A stretch of DNA of 64,000 nt from Pseudoneurospora amorphoporcata (taxonomy: Eukaryota > Ascomycota > Sordariomycetes > Sordariales > Sordariaceae). The stretch is from NCBI GenBank assembly GCA_033297205.1, contig MU859077.1, positions 186,001 through 250,000 of the forward strand, given 5' to 3'. A program made the position numbers and the translations under genes. Shown in pieces: positions 9,525 through 20,900 of the stretch (position 1 is its first letter; every line of letters starts with the position of its first letter). Below the pieces are notes generated by a model. That model saw only the letters and a list, made by a program, of their open reading frames with translations. It was not told the DNA's origin and did not search any database.

Positions 9525-12500
9525 CTTGTCGTAGATCGAGGTCCGTACCAGACGGAACTCTCTGAAGGAATGGGCTGAATCGTTTTGCGATGGTATTCTG
9601 GAGGATGACAAGTTGCTGATGGGTTGCTTGCAACTGATAATGATGATTCGAATATTTCGTGAGAGGCTATGAGGTTTGACTTGAGTCTCGAGAGCGAGAA
9701 AGGAGAGTAATGCACCAGGCAGATATGGCTTCACAAAGAGAACAGAAGTCTGCTCATCAAGGAAAGGATGAGGCTGCTTGCTTGACCGGAGATAGAGAAC
9801 ATAGCAGAGACACTTGTCTTCAAGAGAGCTGCTCTTTATATCAAAACCCCAGATAGAACACGGCACTAAACATCATGGATGCTTGAGATACAAGATGCTC
9901 GTAGCAAGAGAGACGGGTAAGGAACTGCTGCAGGAACAAACTAGATGCACCAGTTGATTGGGCATGAGAGAAAGAACACAGAACAGTGATCGTGATCCTT
10001 GCCCAGTTAGACAGAGTGAAATCTCGTCTGCTGGAAGCAATCTGGGTAATGCCGTGGAACTGATCCAGTTACACTTGAGAATCTCCGAGCTCCCGCCCCA
10101 TCCTGAAGCACAGGGGATGGTGAAGAACATCCTGTGCCAGTCAAAGGGTAGGATGGTAATCCTGATAGGCTGATGGGCAATGCGATGATTCGTTTTGAAA
10201 GCGTGAGTGGAAACGGGATGCCTGAAAATCTTTCAAGATGGTGTCCTGCAGTCGCGTGGCAGGTACTAACAGAGATACAGCAGACTAATGTACACCTACG
10301 TATAACGCAGTCAGCATATCGGCCCCTGATCTAGGTAAACGAAAGGTATACGGCTCAGACGACTGCAACGACGGGACAACCAGGGAAACCTAGACCTCGC
10401 TCTGCTGTAATCGAAAGTCCACCAGGCCCAACCTTGCTCTTGCAAACATGATGCCACCTGTTGATTTGTGCTTGCCAGTTTAGACAAATCGTGAGGCTCG
10501 CGTCGAGTGTCACAGCCAGGATCTTGGAAGATTCTTAGCGGTTATCTTTGGTTTCCTAGTGGCATCCCAGCACGAACATGTCCTTGTAGTCATCTCTGCC
10601 ATGGCTAGTGCCAGTATTGTTGGACCGCGGTAAGCGGTCAAACGTACCTTAGTCATTACTCTGCCTTGTGTTGACCATATCAGAGGGCCAAATGGATCTT
10701 GGGGAATGGGGAATGGGGATCGATGTAGTGACCTGTAAATGCGGCCCTCGGTTCCACGACCGCGGGACTTGAGATGTCACTTGACAGGCTGGGGTCCCTT
10801 GCGAGGTACCTTCTCGGCGACGCATCACTGTCCTTGGAGAGCGGCAAGGTGCAGACGGTAGCTAACAGCTGGGGTCCAATCGTTAGACCCTCGCCAACGG
10901 CGATACATCAGCTCAGATCGGTTGGTGCGACGGCCAGGAGGTGCTGATGATGTGTCCGATGGGTCGGAGCTGTGAGACCGGGGCGAGAGTTGAAGTTCGG
11001 GCAGAAACTCGAGTGGAGGTCCGAGATCGTACTAATGCCCAATCGTTTCCACCAGAGATGACTGTGATGTTCCATTGGTCGTCCCATTTCAGTTCCTGCC
11101 AAGAGTGAGGGCAGGGGTTTCAGATTCGATGGTTGCAACGCCGCACATTCAAGTTGGCATAGGGGTTGGCATTGACGATGTTGAGCTGTATAAATCCTGT
11201 AATTCATCCCTGGCAGTCGTCGTTATCTAGGGAAACCTTGACCGTCAACAAAGGGCTTTCATATTTCAGATTACCGGTGCCGCGTTGAGGCAGCAGGTTA
11301 TCAGATGCTCAATGTTCGGAACTGTCGTACTAAGCTTCCAAACTGAAAGCCCAACCCGGGGAAAACCACCCAAATGTTTGATAAGTTGCTCATATTAAAG
11401 CCAGGCTAAGCCGTGAACTATGCACCTCCATCGTCAGGATTCCTTCGGTTTGAAATTTTGAATCAGGTCATCCATCGTGCAATGATCTGGCAAGTCCAAG
11501 CTGTCCACGCCTCATATCCGGCCGATAACTTAAAATGAGGGGTAATGAACTGCCCAGTACGGTTGGTATCCGTCTGTGCTTTGTGCCTTCCGCATTTGGT
11601 TGATAGGTCAAGTCGGTCTTACTTCTCTTCCACGAGGTGGTTATGAAATGGGTGTCATATGGAACAACCCCCCGCCTGTATTCAGATCCCTCGCTGTAGG
11701 CTGATGGGGCCACCCCCTGAGCTGTGCCCCGGGGTTTGACTGGTGCAGCCAGCCAGGGTGATGAAACAGAATGTTTCACCTCGCGGTTAAATGTCAAAAC
11801 CCACGCATGTCAACATCTTCCATCAAGCTTCCACTTCCAAACGTCGAGTGAAGCTGGATCGCCGGCCAATTGAGGGGCAGTGACTCTCACGTGAAGGAAT
11901 TACCCTTGAAGTGTTTTGGGTCGGAGCGCGCCGTGTCTTTGCACCAACAACGTCTCGGCATCGGGCAAAGTGATAAATGATAACGCCGGCACGCCCACCA
12001 CCACACCGACACACCGACTTTCTACATTCCAGTCTGTGCTGGTATTGCCTAGGCTTCCATGATGCGGCTGCGGTTACGCGCCGGTCCATAGCATATGCGA
12101 AGAACATTCTTGCGGGCAAAGGGATACTGGAAAAGACAATTCTGCATGTCAACCCGTCGGGCCACAGCGAAAAACGATGGCCCGTGAAGCGCAAACGCCG
12201 CATTCCCAGGCGGAGCCATGCTCGCCGTGATAAGCGCTCACCAACACCCCGAACCTCAAGCAGGATACGAACTCTCTGAGTCCAGAGTAAACAGGAATCT
12301 CGGCGCGGTATGGGGCTGTGATCCATCTTCAAACAACATTTCTCGGGGTAGGCCGGCTCCCGGAGAGTCGGTCTGCCTCTCTGTCTTGGTGAATGCCTAG
12401 GTGGGCGCGGCAAGTGAAATCACCATCAGAAATGAAACTGGTAAGCCACTGAGGCATGAGTATTCACGCTCATCTTGGGCCACAATAATTCAGGACTAGG

Positions 12501-12808
12501 ATAACAGGCAGGAAGAAAAGGCTTAAAATTGCCGGTCGCGAACCTAGAGGCTACTATTGGAGAATTGCTGCCTTTCCCCATTCCAGCTGATGTGCCTCCT
12601 CATACAGCTGAGGCCAATGTAGCAGGTTTATCAGGATCGCAATCTAAAGCCAAAAGAAGCGTTAGCAATTACCCTTCCACAGCATCGTCTATCACGGCCC
12701 CACCTCCTTGCGAAGCAACTGAAGTCTGAAAGAGACCGCTGACGCGTCTTCCCTTTTCTCCTTCCCCCGCTCGCTCAAAAACTCCCTGTTCCCAAAGGTA
12801 CTTCGACA
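9525..12808. other. Intergenic, upstream of the LPMO gene
   Basis: About 3.3 kb with no gene I can support. The first part is the LPMO promoter. Two copies of GCTGGGGTCC, near 10791 and 10870, contain CTGGGG, which fits the CreA/CRE-1 consensus SYGGRG. An AATGGGG motif is repeated near 10703-10721. Open frames at 11823-12413 and elsewhere have no recognisable domain. Confidence 0.45.
9835..9840 (-). promoter_or_regulatory. TATA box of the LPMO gene
   Basis: TATAAA on the minus strand, about 310 nt upstream of the chosen LPMO start. It would place transcription start near 9805 and give a leader of about 280 nt. It also rules out the in-frame codon at 9866 as translation start. Confidence 0.5.
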
Positions 12809-13462
12809 CTACTCACCAGCAAACACAAGATCAGCCCTCGTCCACAGCTTCAGCTTCTCCTTCCTAAACTCCTCTAGATCCCACTCCTTCTCCTCCAAGT
12901 GCTGCGTCGGCATGAAGACGTAGACCTGTGCCGCCCTCTCCCCGTCGACGGCCTCCACATTGCCCTCACCGGTCTTCACGTCACCCACCTTCTCCAGCAG
13001 TTTTACTTTTACCGTCCTGCGCTCGTACTCGGCTCCCTCAAAGTGATCCAGCTTGCCCATGTTGGCTCGCGTCAGGCCCGTGGCGAGGATGCCCAAGACG
13101 GTGTGGTCCGCGTCCTCGGTGATGCCCGGGTAGTCGGCCCACTTGACGCGGCGCCGGCAGTAACCCGGCAGGATGGCCGGAGTGAAGGTGTGCTGAGCGG
13201 CGATGGCGTCGGGAACGGTTTTGGTGTTGTAGCAGACTGTGTAGAAGACTTCGGGGACCATTAGGGTGCCTGGTTATGACAGGTTAGTTGGATGGGTGGT
13301 TATGCGACTAGAGCTAGCCCGTGATCTTCACGCTGCGGCAGTGCGTTGAGTGCCTGGAGCCGGTGGAAGAGATGCGTTTCGGCGAATGTTCGACTATGAA
13401 GATAACTTACCATAGAAGAAGGCGCAGTGCACGCCGTCGTCGCTTTGTGCTGATTCTGTCAT
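12809..13462 (-). CDS. GGCT/AIG2-like small protein (gamma-glutamylcyclotransferase-like fold)
   Basis: Two exons, 13462-13411 and 13269-12809, are joined across an intron with GTAAGT donor and CCAG acceptor, giving 170 residues. The joined N-terminus reads HCAFFYGTLMVPEVF across the splice, which is the family's phosphate-binding YGTL signature and confirms the junction. A further conserved part is LDHFEGAEYERRTV, where the Glu of FEG sits at the catalytic position known in GGCT and GGACT proteins. The family includes glutathione- and isopeptide-degrading cyclotransferases and plant AIG2. The substrate cannot be told from sequence. Upstream in-frame codons to 13780 exist, but residues before MTESAQSDDG look non-coding. 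The end at VFAGE then TAG could hide a last intron, since GGTGAGTAG resembles a donor. Confidence 0.85.
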
Positions 13463-14044
13463 GATTCTTGTCTTTTTGGAGCTACGTTCTTGTGAAGAAG
13501 TGAGGATGAGGTTGGACTCCTCAAGCTGTGTCAGACTGGGCAACGGATGTCCGCGTGGAAAGCTGCTTTTGAGTGTAGCGTGGTGTTTTGAGGTTGCGAG
13601 AGAAGTCAGAACGCCAAGATCAATGACTCCCGTCTTCGTTCTTGGATCTTCGACTACATGTGCGATATGTAAAATGTTCAAAAATGTTTCTTGTTTTGGC
13701 AATCGTTGTCGCGCTTCGCAGTAGCCTGGTTTTATCCGAGTATGAGGTGCCTTCGTGAGAGGGCGGGGATTATTTCCCACCTGCTACCTGAGGGGCGTGA
13801 GATATCAGCTTATCACCGATTATCATGTAATAACCCTTTTACAGGGAGAAACTGTTAGTATGCTCTTCTGCACTAACAATATATTGTAGGCTTGCAAAGT
13901 GCATACAACCAGCACAGTCATCATTCCTTCCTACCTGCAATTCTTTTTCTTCTGAGCATGGTCATGGAGATGTTGTGTGCAAAGCTAGAAATCGAGCATT
14001 ATTGTGATAACCAAGACTAAATTATACAGACTTTCCATTCCTTC
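13463..14044. other. Intergenic between GGCT-like and DUF3433 genes
   Basis: About 580 bp containing the GGCT-like promoter and the 3' end of the DUF3433 gene. No gene or structured element seen. Confidence 0.5.
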
Positions 14045-17000
14045 TCATTTTCCCCTCTTATACCATCGTTTCCTTTCTTCCCTCATTGTCTCATCAATGG
14101 TCACTACGAACGGATCCATCTCGATACCTAGATGGAGATTCCCATCGACTCCTATATACCGACCAAACGAATAAGTCGGTTGAGAAAAGGACTTGAATGA
14201 TGACATGGTTCGATATGTGCTTGTCTTGACGTCGTAGTCTTCTCCATACTGGCGAACCGCTCGACTTGCGGCTACGTAACCGATAAGAGAGCCGATCGTA
14301 GACGGGAACCTTGGAAGATACGACTTCTTTCTCCGCCAGTAAACTGCCGTCAAGACAACCACGTTGAGCGACAAGATGACAACGCTGATTATGAAAGCAT
14401 TGTCATCCAGAAAGATTCGTGTTTCTGTGCCAAGCCTGACACCAGCAACAACAGCATCGCCGTTGGCGGTGTCAACAGATTCGAACATTGGCAAGTTTTG
14501 ACCGAGAAGAACAGCGAAGAGCCTTTGATAGAGGTCTTGCACCGCGGGGATCAAGGCTTCCACGTCTGGCACTTCTTTCTGGGGGTCGACTAAGTCCGTG
14601 CTGTTAAGGTAAAATTTGAGCAGATAATTGAACCAGTCTGTGGTGATGGAGGTGTTGTGCCAGCCCAAAGGGTAGAGACTGGGGCCAATTCGGCCGACGT
14701 TGGTAACGATGCCATTAGCCTCCCTAACCAACGTCTGTGACTGGTTACGGGTCATGAATAGTTCAATATCGTCGAACTCTCCGGCTTGGGTAGAGTTGAG
14801 GATGCGGCCCATGTGATCAAACGTCACGTTGAAGATTGCCGTCTTTAGGGTTGCCTCACACGTCATAAAGGTTGACTGTATGATCTCAGAGCTGTCGTTG
14901 GAGTTGATGCGAAGCCAGCCCAAAGCAATCTTGTCCTCACAGAAGCCGCTCTTGTCGCTGGGCGGTAATGACCAGGGGCCGAGGGGATCTGGTTGAAGTC
15001 CACTCGCGAATTCACGTGCGGAGCGTCCGGCAGGGTCTGGCCCAGTCATGGACATTTGAGGAAAACACTCTGTCCATGATCCATTATCCCGGCGAAATAA
15101 GTAGGTCGGTTTTTCGCGTCCGCCTCTGACATAGGTCAAGTTGGCGTATGACTCCGAGGCTGACTTGGATGAAGCCAATGGTGTGCATTTTGAGTCGACC
15201 CCGAACCCTCTCAACTGTGTCCGAAATAATCCTTCCTTCTGTGTCTCCTGAGGCAACACGATAGGCAGAAATACATGCTTGTGCGTCGTCCATGGCGGTA
15301 AAGTGGTGTTCGTGGATAGGTTTGACCAAGTCGCATAGAAATGGTCATAAGTGTGACCCGAGGTAACATGCTCCGTGTATACAGGGTCCATAATGGTATC
15401 GCGGGTAAGAGCACTGCGTTGTGCCACAGCAAACCTTAGCGGGTGTTCAACCGCCACAGGTGCCTCGTTGAAGATACCTCCAAGAGACACTGTGACGACG
15501 TTGGCTAAGAGGGTTATGGCACAAAGCGATACCAGGAGAAAATGTTGCGACTTCAGGGCTCGCCATAAGACTAGTTGAGGCGGTAAGGACGTGTATCGCG
15601 CTTCAAGCGTATTCTCGGGGCCACGTCTCCCCTTACGCAGTTCGTTGAATGGCTGAAGAATGCAGATGATCCTGGTCAAGACAACCAGAAATGGCTCCAG
15701 CAAGGTTGAAAAAACCGTGGGAATGTAGTTCTCGAGTATCTGAAGAATAGTGAAGTTCTCTGTTGGTCTCGACAGCCCTGTGTGTCGTTAGCATCGGGCA
15801 TGCGCGGAAAGGAGCATAGTACATACCATTAAGTACCTGCTCTTGTTTCTTGAGATAAGCAAGTACTGCGAGGGCAGTGAGTATGATAGATATTACGATG
15901 AGCCCTGTTGCTGGGTGCAAGTCTCGAGGCTGTGTTGCTGCATACTTAATATCTCTTCGACGATCGCTGGAAGATTCGTCCTTCAACTCAGACTCGGGTG
16001 TTGATGGTCTAAAGGATGAGTTGATGTCCAAGATACTTTGAGCGTTGTCTAGTTCAAGATTGAACCGTTCGTTCAGAAGACTCTTCTTAAGTTCTGGTGC
16101 GCCTGTACAATCTTCCATTGCAAATCGACCAAGCAAACTTCGACTTCTCTGAAGTGCCCTAAGGGTGAATCCTATTGTCGCCGGATCGCCAGATAGATTG
16201 CTTTCAGCTCGTGCACTTGTGTACCACACTGCTGCAATAAGAAATGCAACTGCAAGCAGTAACCCTTCGAAGACGTAGGCAATTGTTCTGTTGACGACAA
16301 CCCCATACATTGTGCGCTTAACAGAGACATCTTCGCCGTTTGAGACTTGCACTGGTGATAATAAATTCGAGACAGCGACCGCAAAAGCGGCTTTGTGAGC
16401 GATACGAAAGGAATCCTCAAGAATCTTGGAGTCTCTCCATTGCTTCACCGGCCTGTCAGAGAGTCCCAGCGCTGTGTTTACCATATTGGTTACCGGCCAA
16501 GCGACGTCTTTCTTGGATAACGCGCCAAAGGGTTCCAAGGTGGTACAAGCTGCGAAGTCGCGAACGGGTGTGGGGAATTCGAAGTTTCCGTAGGTCGTAA
16601 ATGGCTTTCCGGTATTCAAGAGGAACTCAAAGGCCGTGGAGTTAAACTCATCTTCGCCAAGTTGTTCCTTCAGTCCTAAGTAGGATAAAGATCCATCAAG
16701 TGGTTTGTTCGTATCAGCGGAAACCGTGACCGAGACCTGCTGCTTGTGATAGCGTGTTTCGCAAAATGAGCCGGTAATGTTTTTATACTCAACATTTCCC
16801 AGCGAGTTTCTAGTTTGCTCGGCGTAGACCGCTAGGAACTGATGAGAAGTATTCGTACTACATTTCGGCTGTTTGAGCTGGTAGTCCAGATGTGCATCTC
16901 CGTGATAGCCGATGTAAAGCACTACAGAGACGTTGTTGACATCTGGAAACGGGCTTGTCTGGAAGAACGCAACAGTCGTATTGCAGCCGCGTTCATTATC

Positions 17001-17905
17001 GAAGACAAAGCTTCGGTCATTGAGAGTGGTGGTAATGGACGCTGGCCAGCAGTCCAGATCGGTGCTGAGCATCTGCGTGGTAGCAGTCCATGATTCCTCG
17101 GTGCGATTGCGTGATCCCGCAATTGCAGGAGCAAAAGGAACGACTGCGTAATCAGATGTTGTGAAGGCAGGGTATGACTGGTTGAGCCATGCCACACCAT
17201 ATGTGCCATACAGCATAGATGTGTCTATTTTGTAAGTCTGGTCTTCAAGTGAGGGCAAAGTGGCTGACATAGCCTTTGGGGCAGTGGTAACCACAGCGAC
17301 GGGTTTTACACCGAAGATTGCTCCAAGTAGCGGCGTTGTTCCCCAAAAGATCATCATAGACGCAATTCCAGAGAAGAAAACGGGCCAATGTCTATATTTA
17401 ACTGTTAGTAAAATAAACTCATACACTACGCTTCAGGGTGTGTTCTCACCTTCGCTTTCCTGCTGAAAAAGGTACAAAGGCCAGAAAAGAAGAAGGATAG
17501 TCCAAGAGGAGTGATGAATCCGCAGTGGCACCCTCCGGCCGTGAGAGCTCCAGCCAGGGTTGTATCCGTCTAATGTCAAGATCGATCCACGTCCACACAA
17601 GGCCATACAGAACCGAAACAATAGTCGGAGCGTATAGATACCCGAAAGTTGCTAGGCCAGATAAGCATTCGGAACAGTCTGAAAGAGCCAAGGCGCCCTC
17701 TCTCTGACTCCTCTGGGCGAGAAACTCGCTGATGCCAGCCATGACGAGAGTCACAACGATGAACGTGGCCAAGGTAGGCGCTCGCATTGTATGAGGCTTC
17801 CATCCCCTCTCTTTTGATAGTCAGTGACTGTCGGGAATAACAAGGAATCAACGATTGAAACTTACTCAAACCCGACTGCAGGAAGTGGTCTGCCATTTTT
17901 GACAT
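14045..17905 (-). CDS. DUF3433 multi-pass membrane protein, 1232 aa, internally duplicated
   Basis: Four exons: 17905-17866, 17810-17450, 17391-15827 and 15777-14045. They join to 3,699 nt in one frame. The splices restore family-like segments: LKRGWKPHTMRAPT, KRRHWPVFFSG, and NGLSRPTEN followed by ENYIPTVFSTLLEPF. The intron before exon 3 shows a clear TACTAAC branch site. The architecture is duplicated. Each half begins with a membrane segment and a motif before a cytosolic loop (IRRIQPWLEL, then ICILQPFNELRKG). Each continues with HWPVFFSG or FLLVSLCAI membrane segments and an N-glycosylation-rich extracytoplasmic domain, and ends in another membrane helix. I count at least seven hydrophobic helices. 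DUF3433 proteins are numerous in filamentous ascomycetes and have no established function. The short first exon MSKMADHFLQSGL is the least certain part. Confidence 0.9.
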
Positions 17906-20900
17906 ATTTCGTACTATCCTGCCCAGCCCAAAAGGAACGTAGTCTACCTCTTACAAGTAAGTAGTAGCACCCGCCAGCGGGTTCGTGAGATAACGAAAGG
18001 AGGAGAAACAAACGACAAAAGACGATATCAATCTGGTCGACACATGATATCTTACCCTACGGTTAACCATAGCGTATAAGTAAACATTGCGGTCTTCGTC
18101 TCCAAGCTAGGTCCATGGCCTCTTGCCCCGGTAGATGTTCGTGGGCGCCTATGAGGCATGTTCATCTTCTTCCAGCGCTTAGTTAAGCGCAGAAACACCC
18201 TTGAAATTGGCCTAGAATCGTGATGCGGCCGACCATAATGGGGTGCTATGTCGACGGGCCACTAGAAACGCTTCGGCAAATGGCCGCTTGCCGTTAGGGC
18301 CATCAGGGACCTCATGATTATCCAATGAAAACACCTAAAGCGTCTATTATAAATTGATGCACTGTGCTGCTTGCTTGTCGTTTTGACGGCCCGGTTTCGT
18401 GATGCGCAGAGGCATTTTTAGGATGCCCGTCGGCACATATTGTGTCGGAAATGTTGGCGATGTAGATTCTAGGAGTCGGTGTCTGATGTTTCGAGCTTGG
18501 AGTTGACAGTTCGAGCATCGACAGGACGGGAAAGAGAGTTTGTGTTAAATGGCACACTTCCGGCGGCAACAGGTCTAGATGTTGGTTGGTGGGTTGTGCG
18601 GGAAGGAGCAAACGGTGCCGCAAGGAAGGAAGTGTCCGGGTTTGCATCTGCCGGCCGCGGCACTGCCACAGGATGGACGTGCCGACCCGTAGTTGGCTCT
18701 CTACACGGAAGCTGCAACCCAAGAAGTTCACCGACATCGTCATTCTGAAAAACTTCTTGCCATATCTGAAACTTTTACATCATCACCTCAGTCTTGACCG
18801 GATTCTTTTCCTTCGTTGACAGCCTCATCACCCATCCCAATGGAGCTAGACGCTCTTGTTCTGGCAAACGAAGGAGAATCATCCTAACCTTCGCTATGTC
18901 CTTGCGGATCATGGTCAGCAACAGGCAGCACATGTGCTCTGATCCATCCCCTCGACTATGGCTTATCAAGCAAACTTGAGCCTGTGCCAGATATCGAATT
19001 GTCGTCAACGGTCAGCTTGGGGTCATCGCGCATGTTCGGAATATGTCTGGGCTAGCCAACTTTCTATACCTGCCCCTTGTGTATATGAGATACCGTGCTG
19101 ACACCTTTTTGCAGCTAACCAGCGCCGACGAAATTCTGGCCTGTCTTTGCAATGACCCAATGCGACGGACATCATGGCTCCCGAGTCGCCAAACGGGCTC
19201 ACTACACACGTGGTCAGTGTCAGCGACCGCACTGCTTCATGTCACCAACTATGAGCCCCTCGACGATAAAAGCTCGCTTCGAGTGAACCCTTTCTCATGG
19301 CGAACCGTTGGCATACGGATAATCTGCGGCTTGCGCGGTTCAGTCTGATCAAATTCCGCGCCCTGAGCAATGCCGTAGCGCGGAACAGCAGCCTCCATTT
19401 CTGGTTGATCTGTCTCTCTTGAAAAACCCGGGGTCAGCGAAGTCCAGTCAGGTGCAACGAACAACGCCGTAGCCGCATACAACTTCATCACCGGAGAGGC
19501 ACAGTAAGCCATATTACAACATACCCATACCATATCCAGAAGGTGTATGCGAACGGAGCATCATGAGGGTGTTCAAAGACACCTCCCCCTTTTCTCCAGT
19601 TTCTACCTCGTCCAAGACAGCATCTACCGCTGCAGGCGACGAGCTAACCGAAGTACCGTTGGTGCAGTGGAGTACCGTCCGGTAGCTTGTGTTACTGAAC
19701 TCGATTCGTCATCGGACGGAGACGGCTGTGCGGGCGCATAATCAGAGAACATCCAGCTTCTCTATTGTAGTCTTGAAGTCAGATCTCAGGCCTAACCTCA
19801 TTTCAGGACATCGCTATGCACATCACCCTAGGTTGGAGACGCTGTACTGAGCCATCTTATGAAAAACTGGGTGTCAAGAGCCTCCTCAACATCCTGTCGG
19901 CGAAACTAACGTGACACTCGGAGCTCACTCGGCGCTTCCACATACCGGGTCGCTCGCCAAGGACCGGTTTCGCTACCTTTAACCCATTCAGACGGACTTG
20001 CGCACGAGGCAATCCCACTCCTAGGGATAACATCGATACACTCTCATCGCAGCGCTCAAAGTTCGTTGGCTTTTTATCACCATTTCATTCCTTCGCTTCG
20101 GTCTTGATGGGTATGCTATCCCAAACAAACCTCCCCCATCCCGCTACCGTACCCTGTACACTGCACGCTGGATCTGTTGCCGGTCAGGAAGCCCAGTCAC
20201 AGTAAAGCCGTGCCATATAAAACCTTTCAGTTCAGCCCGAATATTCAGGTGCTTCATCGCCCGAACCGGATCTCCTGAATGAGCACCCGACTTCATGTGG
20301 TTTCTGTCATGCTAACTGGTCCCATCGAAGCTGTGCGGCAGGGCCCTCAACAACCCGAGTTGCTGTGCTGTAAAGACCACCTACCAGGCACCTTTCGGGA
20401 TACTGAACTCTTCTGCTCACGATGCTACATAAGGTTTAGCGGTTAAACTCCCTGTCAGCCCATCCCCACAGTGCGCCACGCTACGGTGGTGGTGGAAGAG
20501 CAGTACCGAAAGAGGCTGGGGGAAGTTGATGCGATTGGTGTCTATTTTCAGCTTGCTCAAGTGCCGTGCAACAGATCCTACAACAATTGGGTCGAGGTAG
20601 CCGCGTGGAAAGGTCACAATCCTCAACCTGGTGAGCCTGGCATTTGCTATCACGTACGGTTGATATCACTGCCATGTTTTTCTTCCTCGACATAATATTT
20701 TGATGGTGATAGGAGATGTTCGAACAGCCAACTGGTAGCACCATCAGTTATCGAGGTACAGACAGACATGTATGTGTCCGTTTCAGCTGAAATTTATAAC
20801 ATGCAGGCCGGATCTTGATTTCGAGCAGGCCCGTTGGGGCAAAACGCTCACACACCTTCCGCGGTATGTCATAGGCTCATATTGCATGTGAGCCTCGCAA

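Noticed and set aside
9525..9866. 114-residue N-terminal extension of the LPMO
   Set aside because: It would precede a good signal peptide and would require translation to start upstream of the TATAAA at 9840-9835.
11823..12413. 196-codon open frame on the minus strand upstream of the LPMO
   Set aside because: Arg-rich composition, no recognisable domain, and overlapping open frames on the other strand; typical of chance ORFs in GC-balanced spacer.
13463..13780. N-terminal extension of the GGCT-like protein
   Set aside because: The residues lack family similarity, and the YGTL-bearing core starts normally soon after the ATG at 13462.
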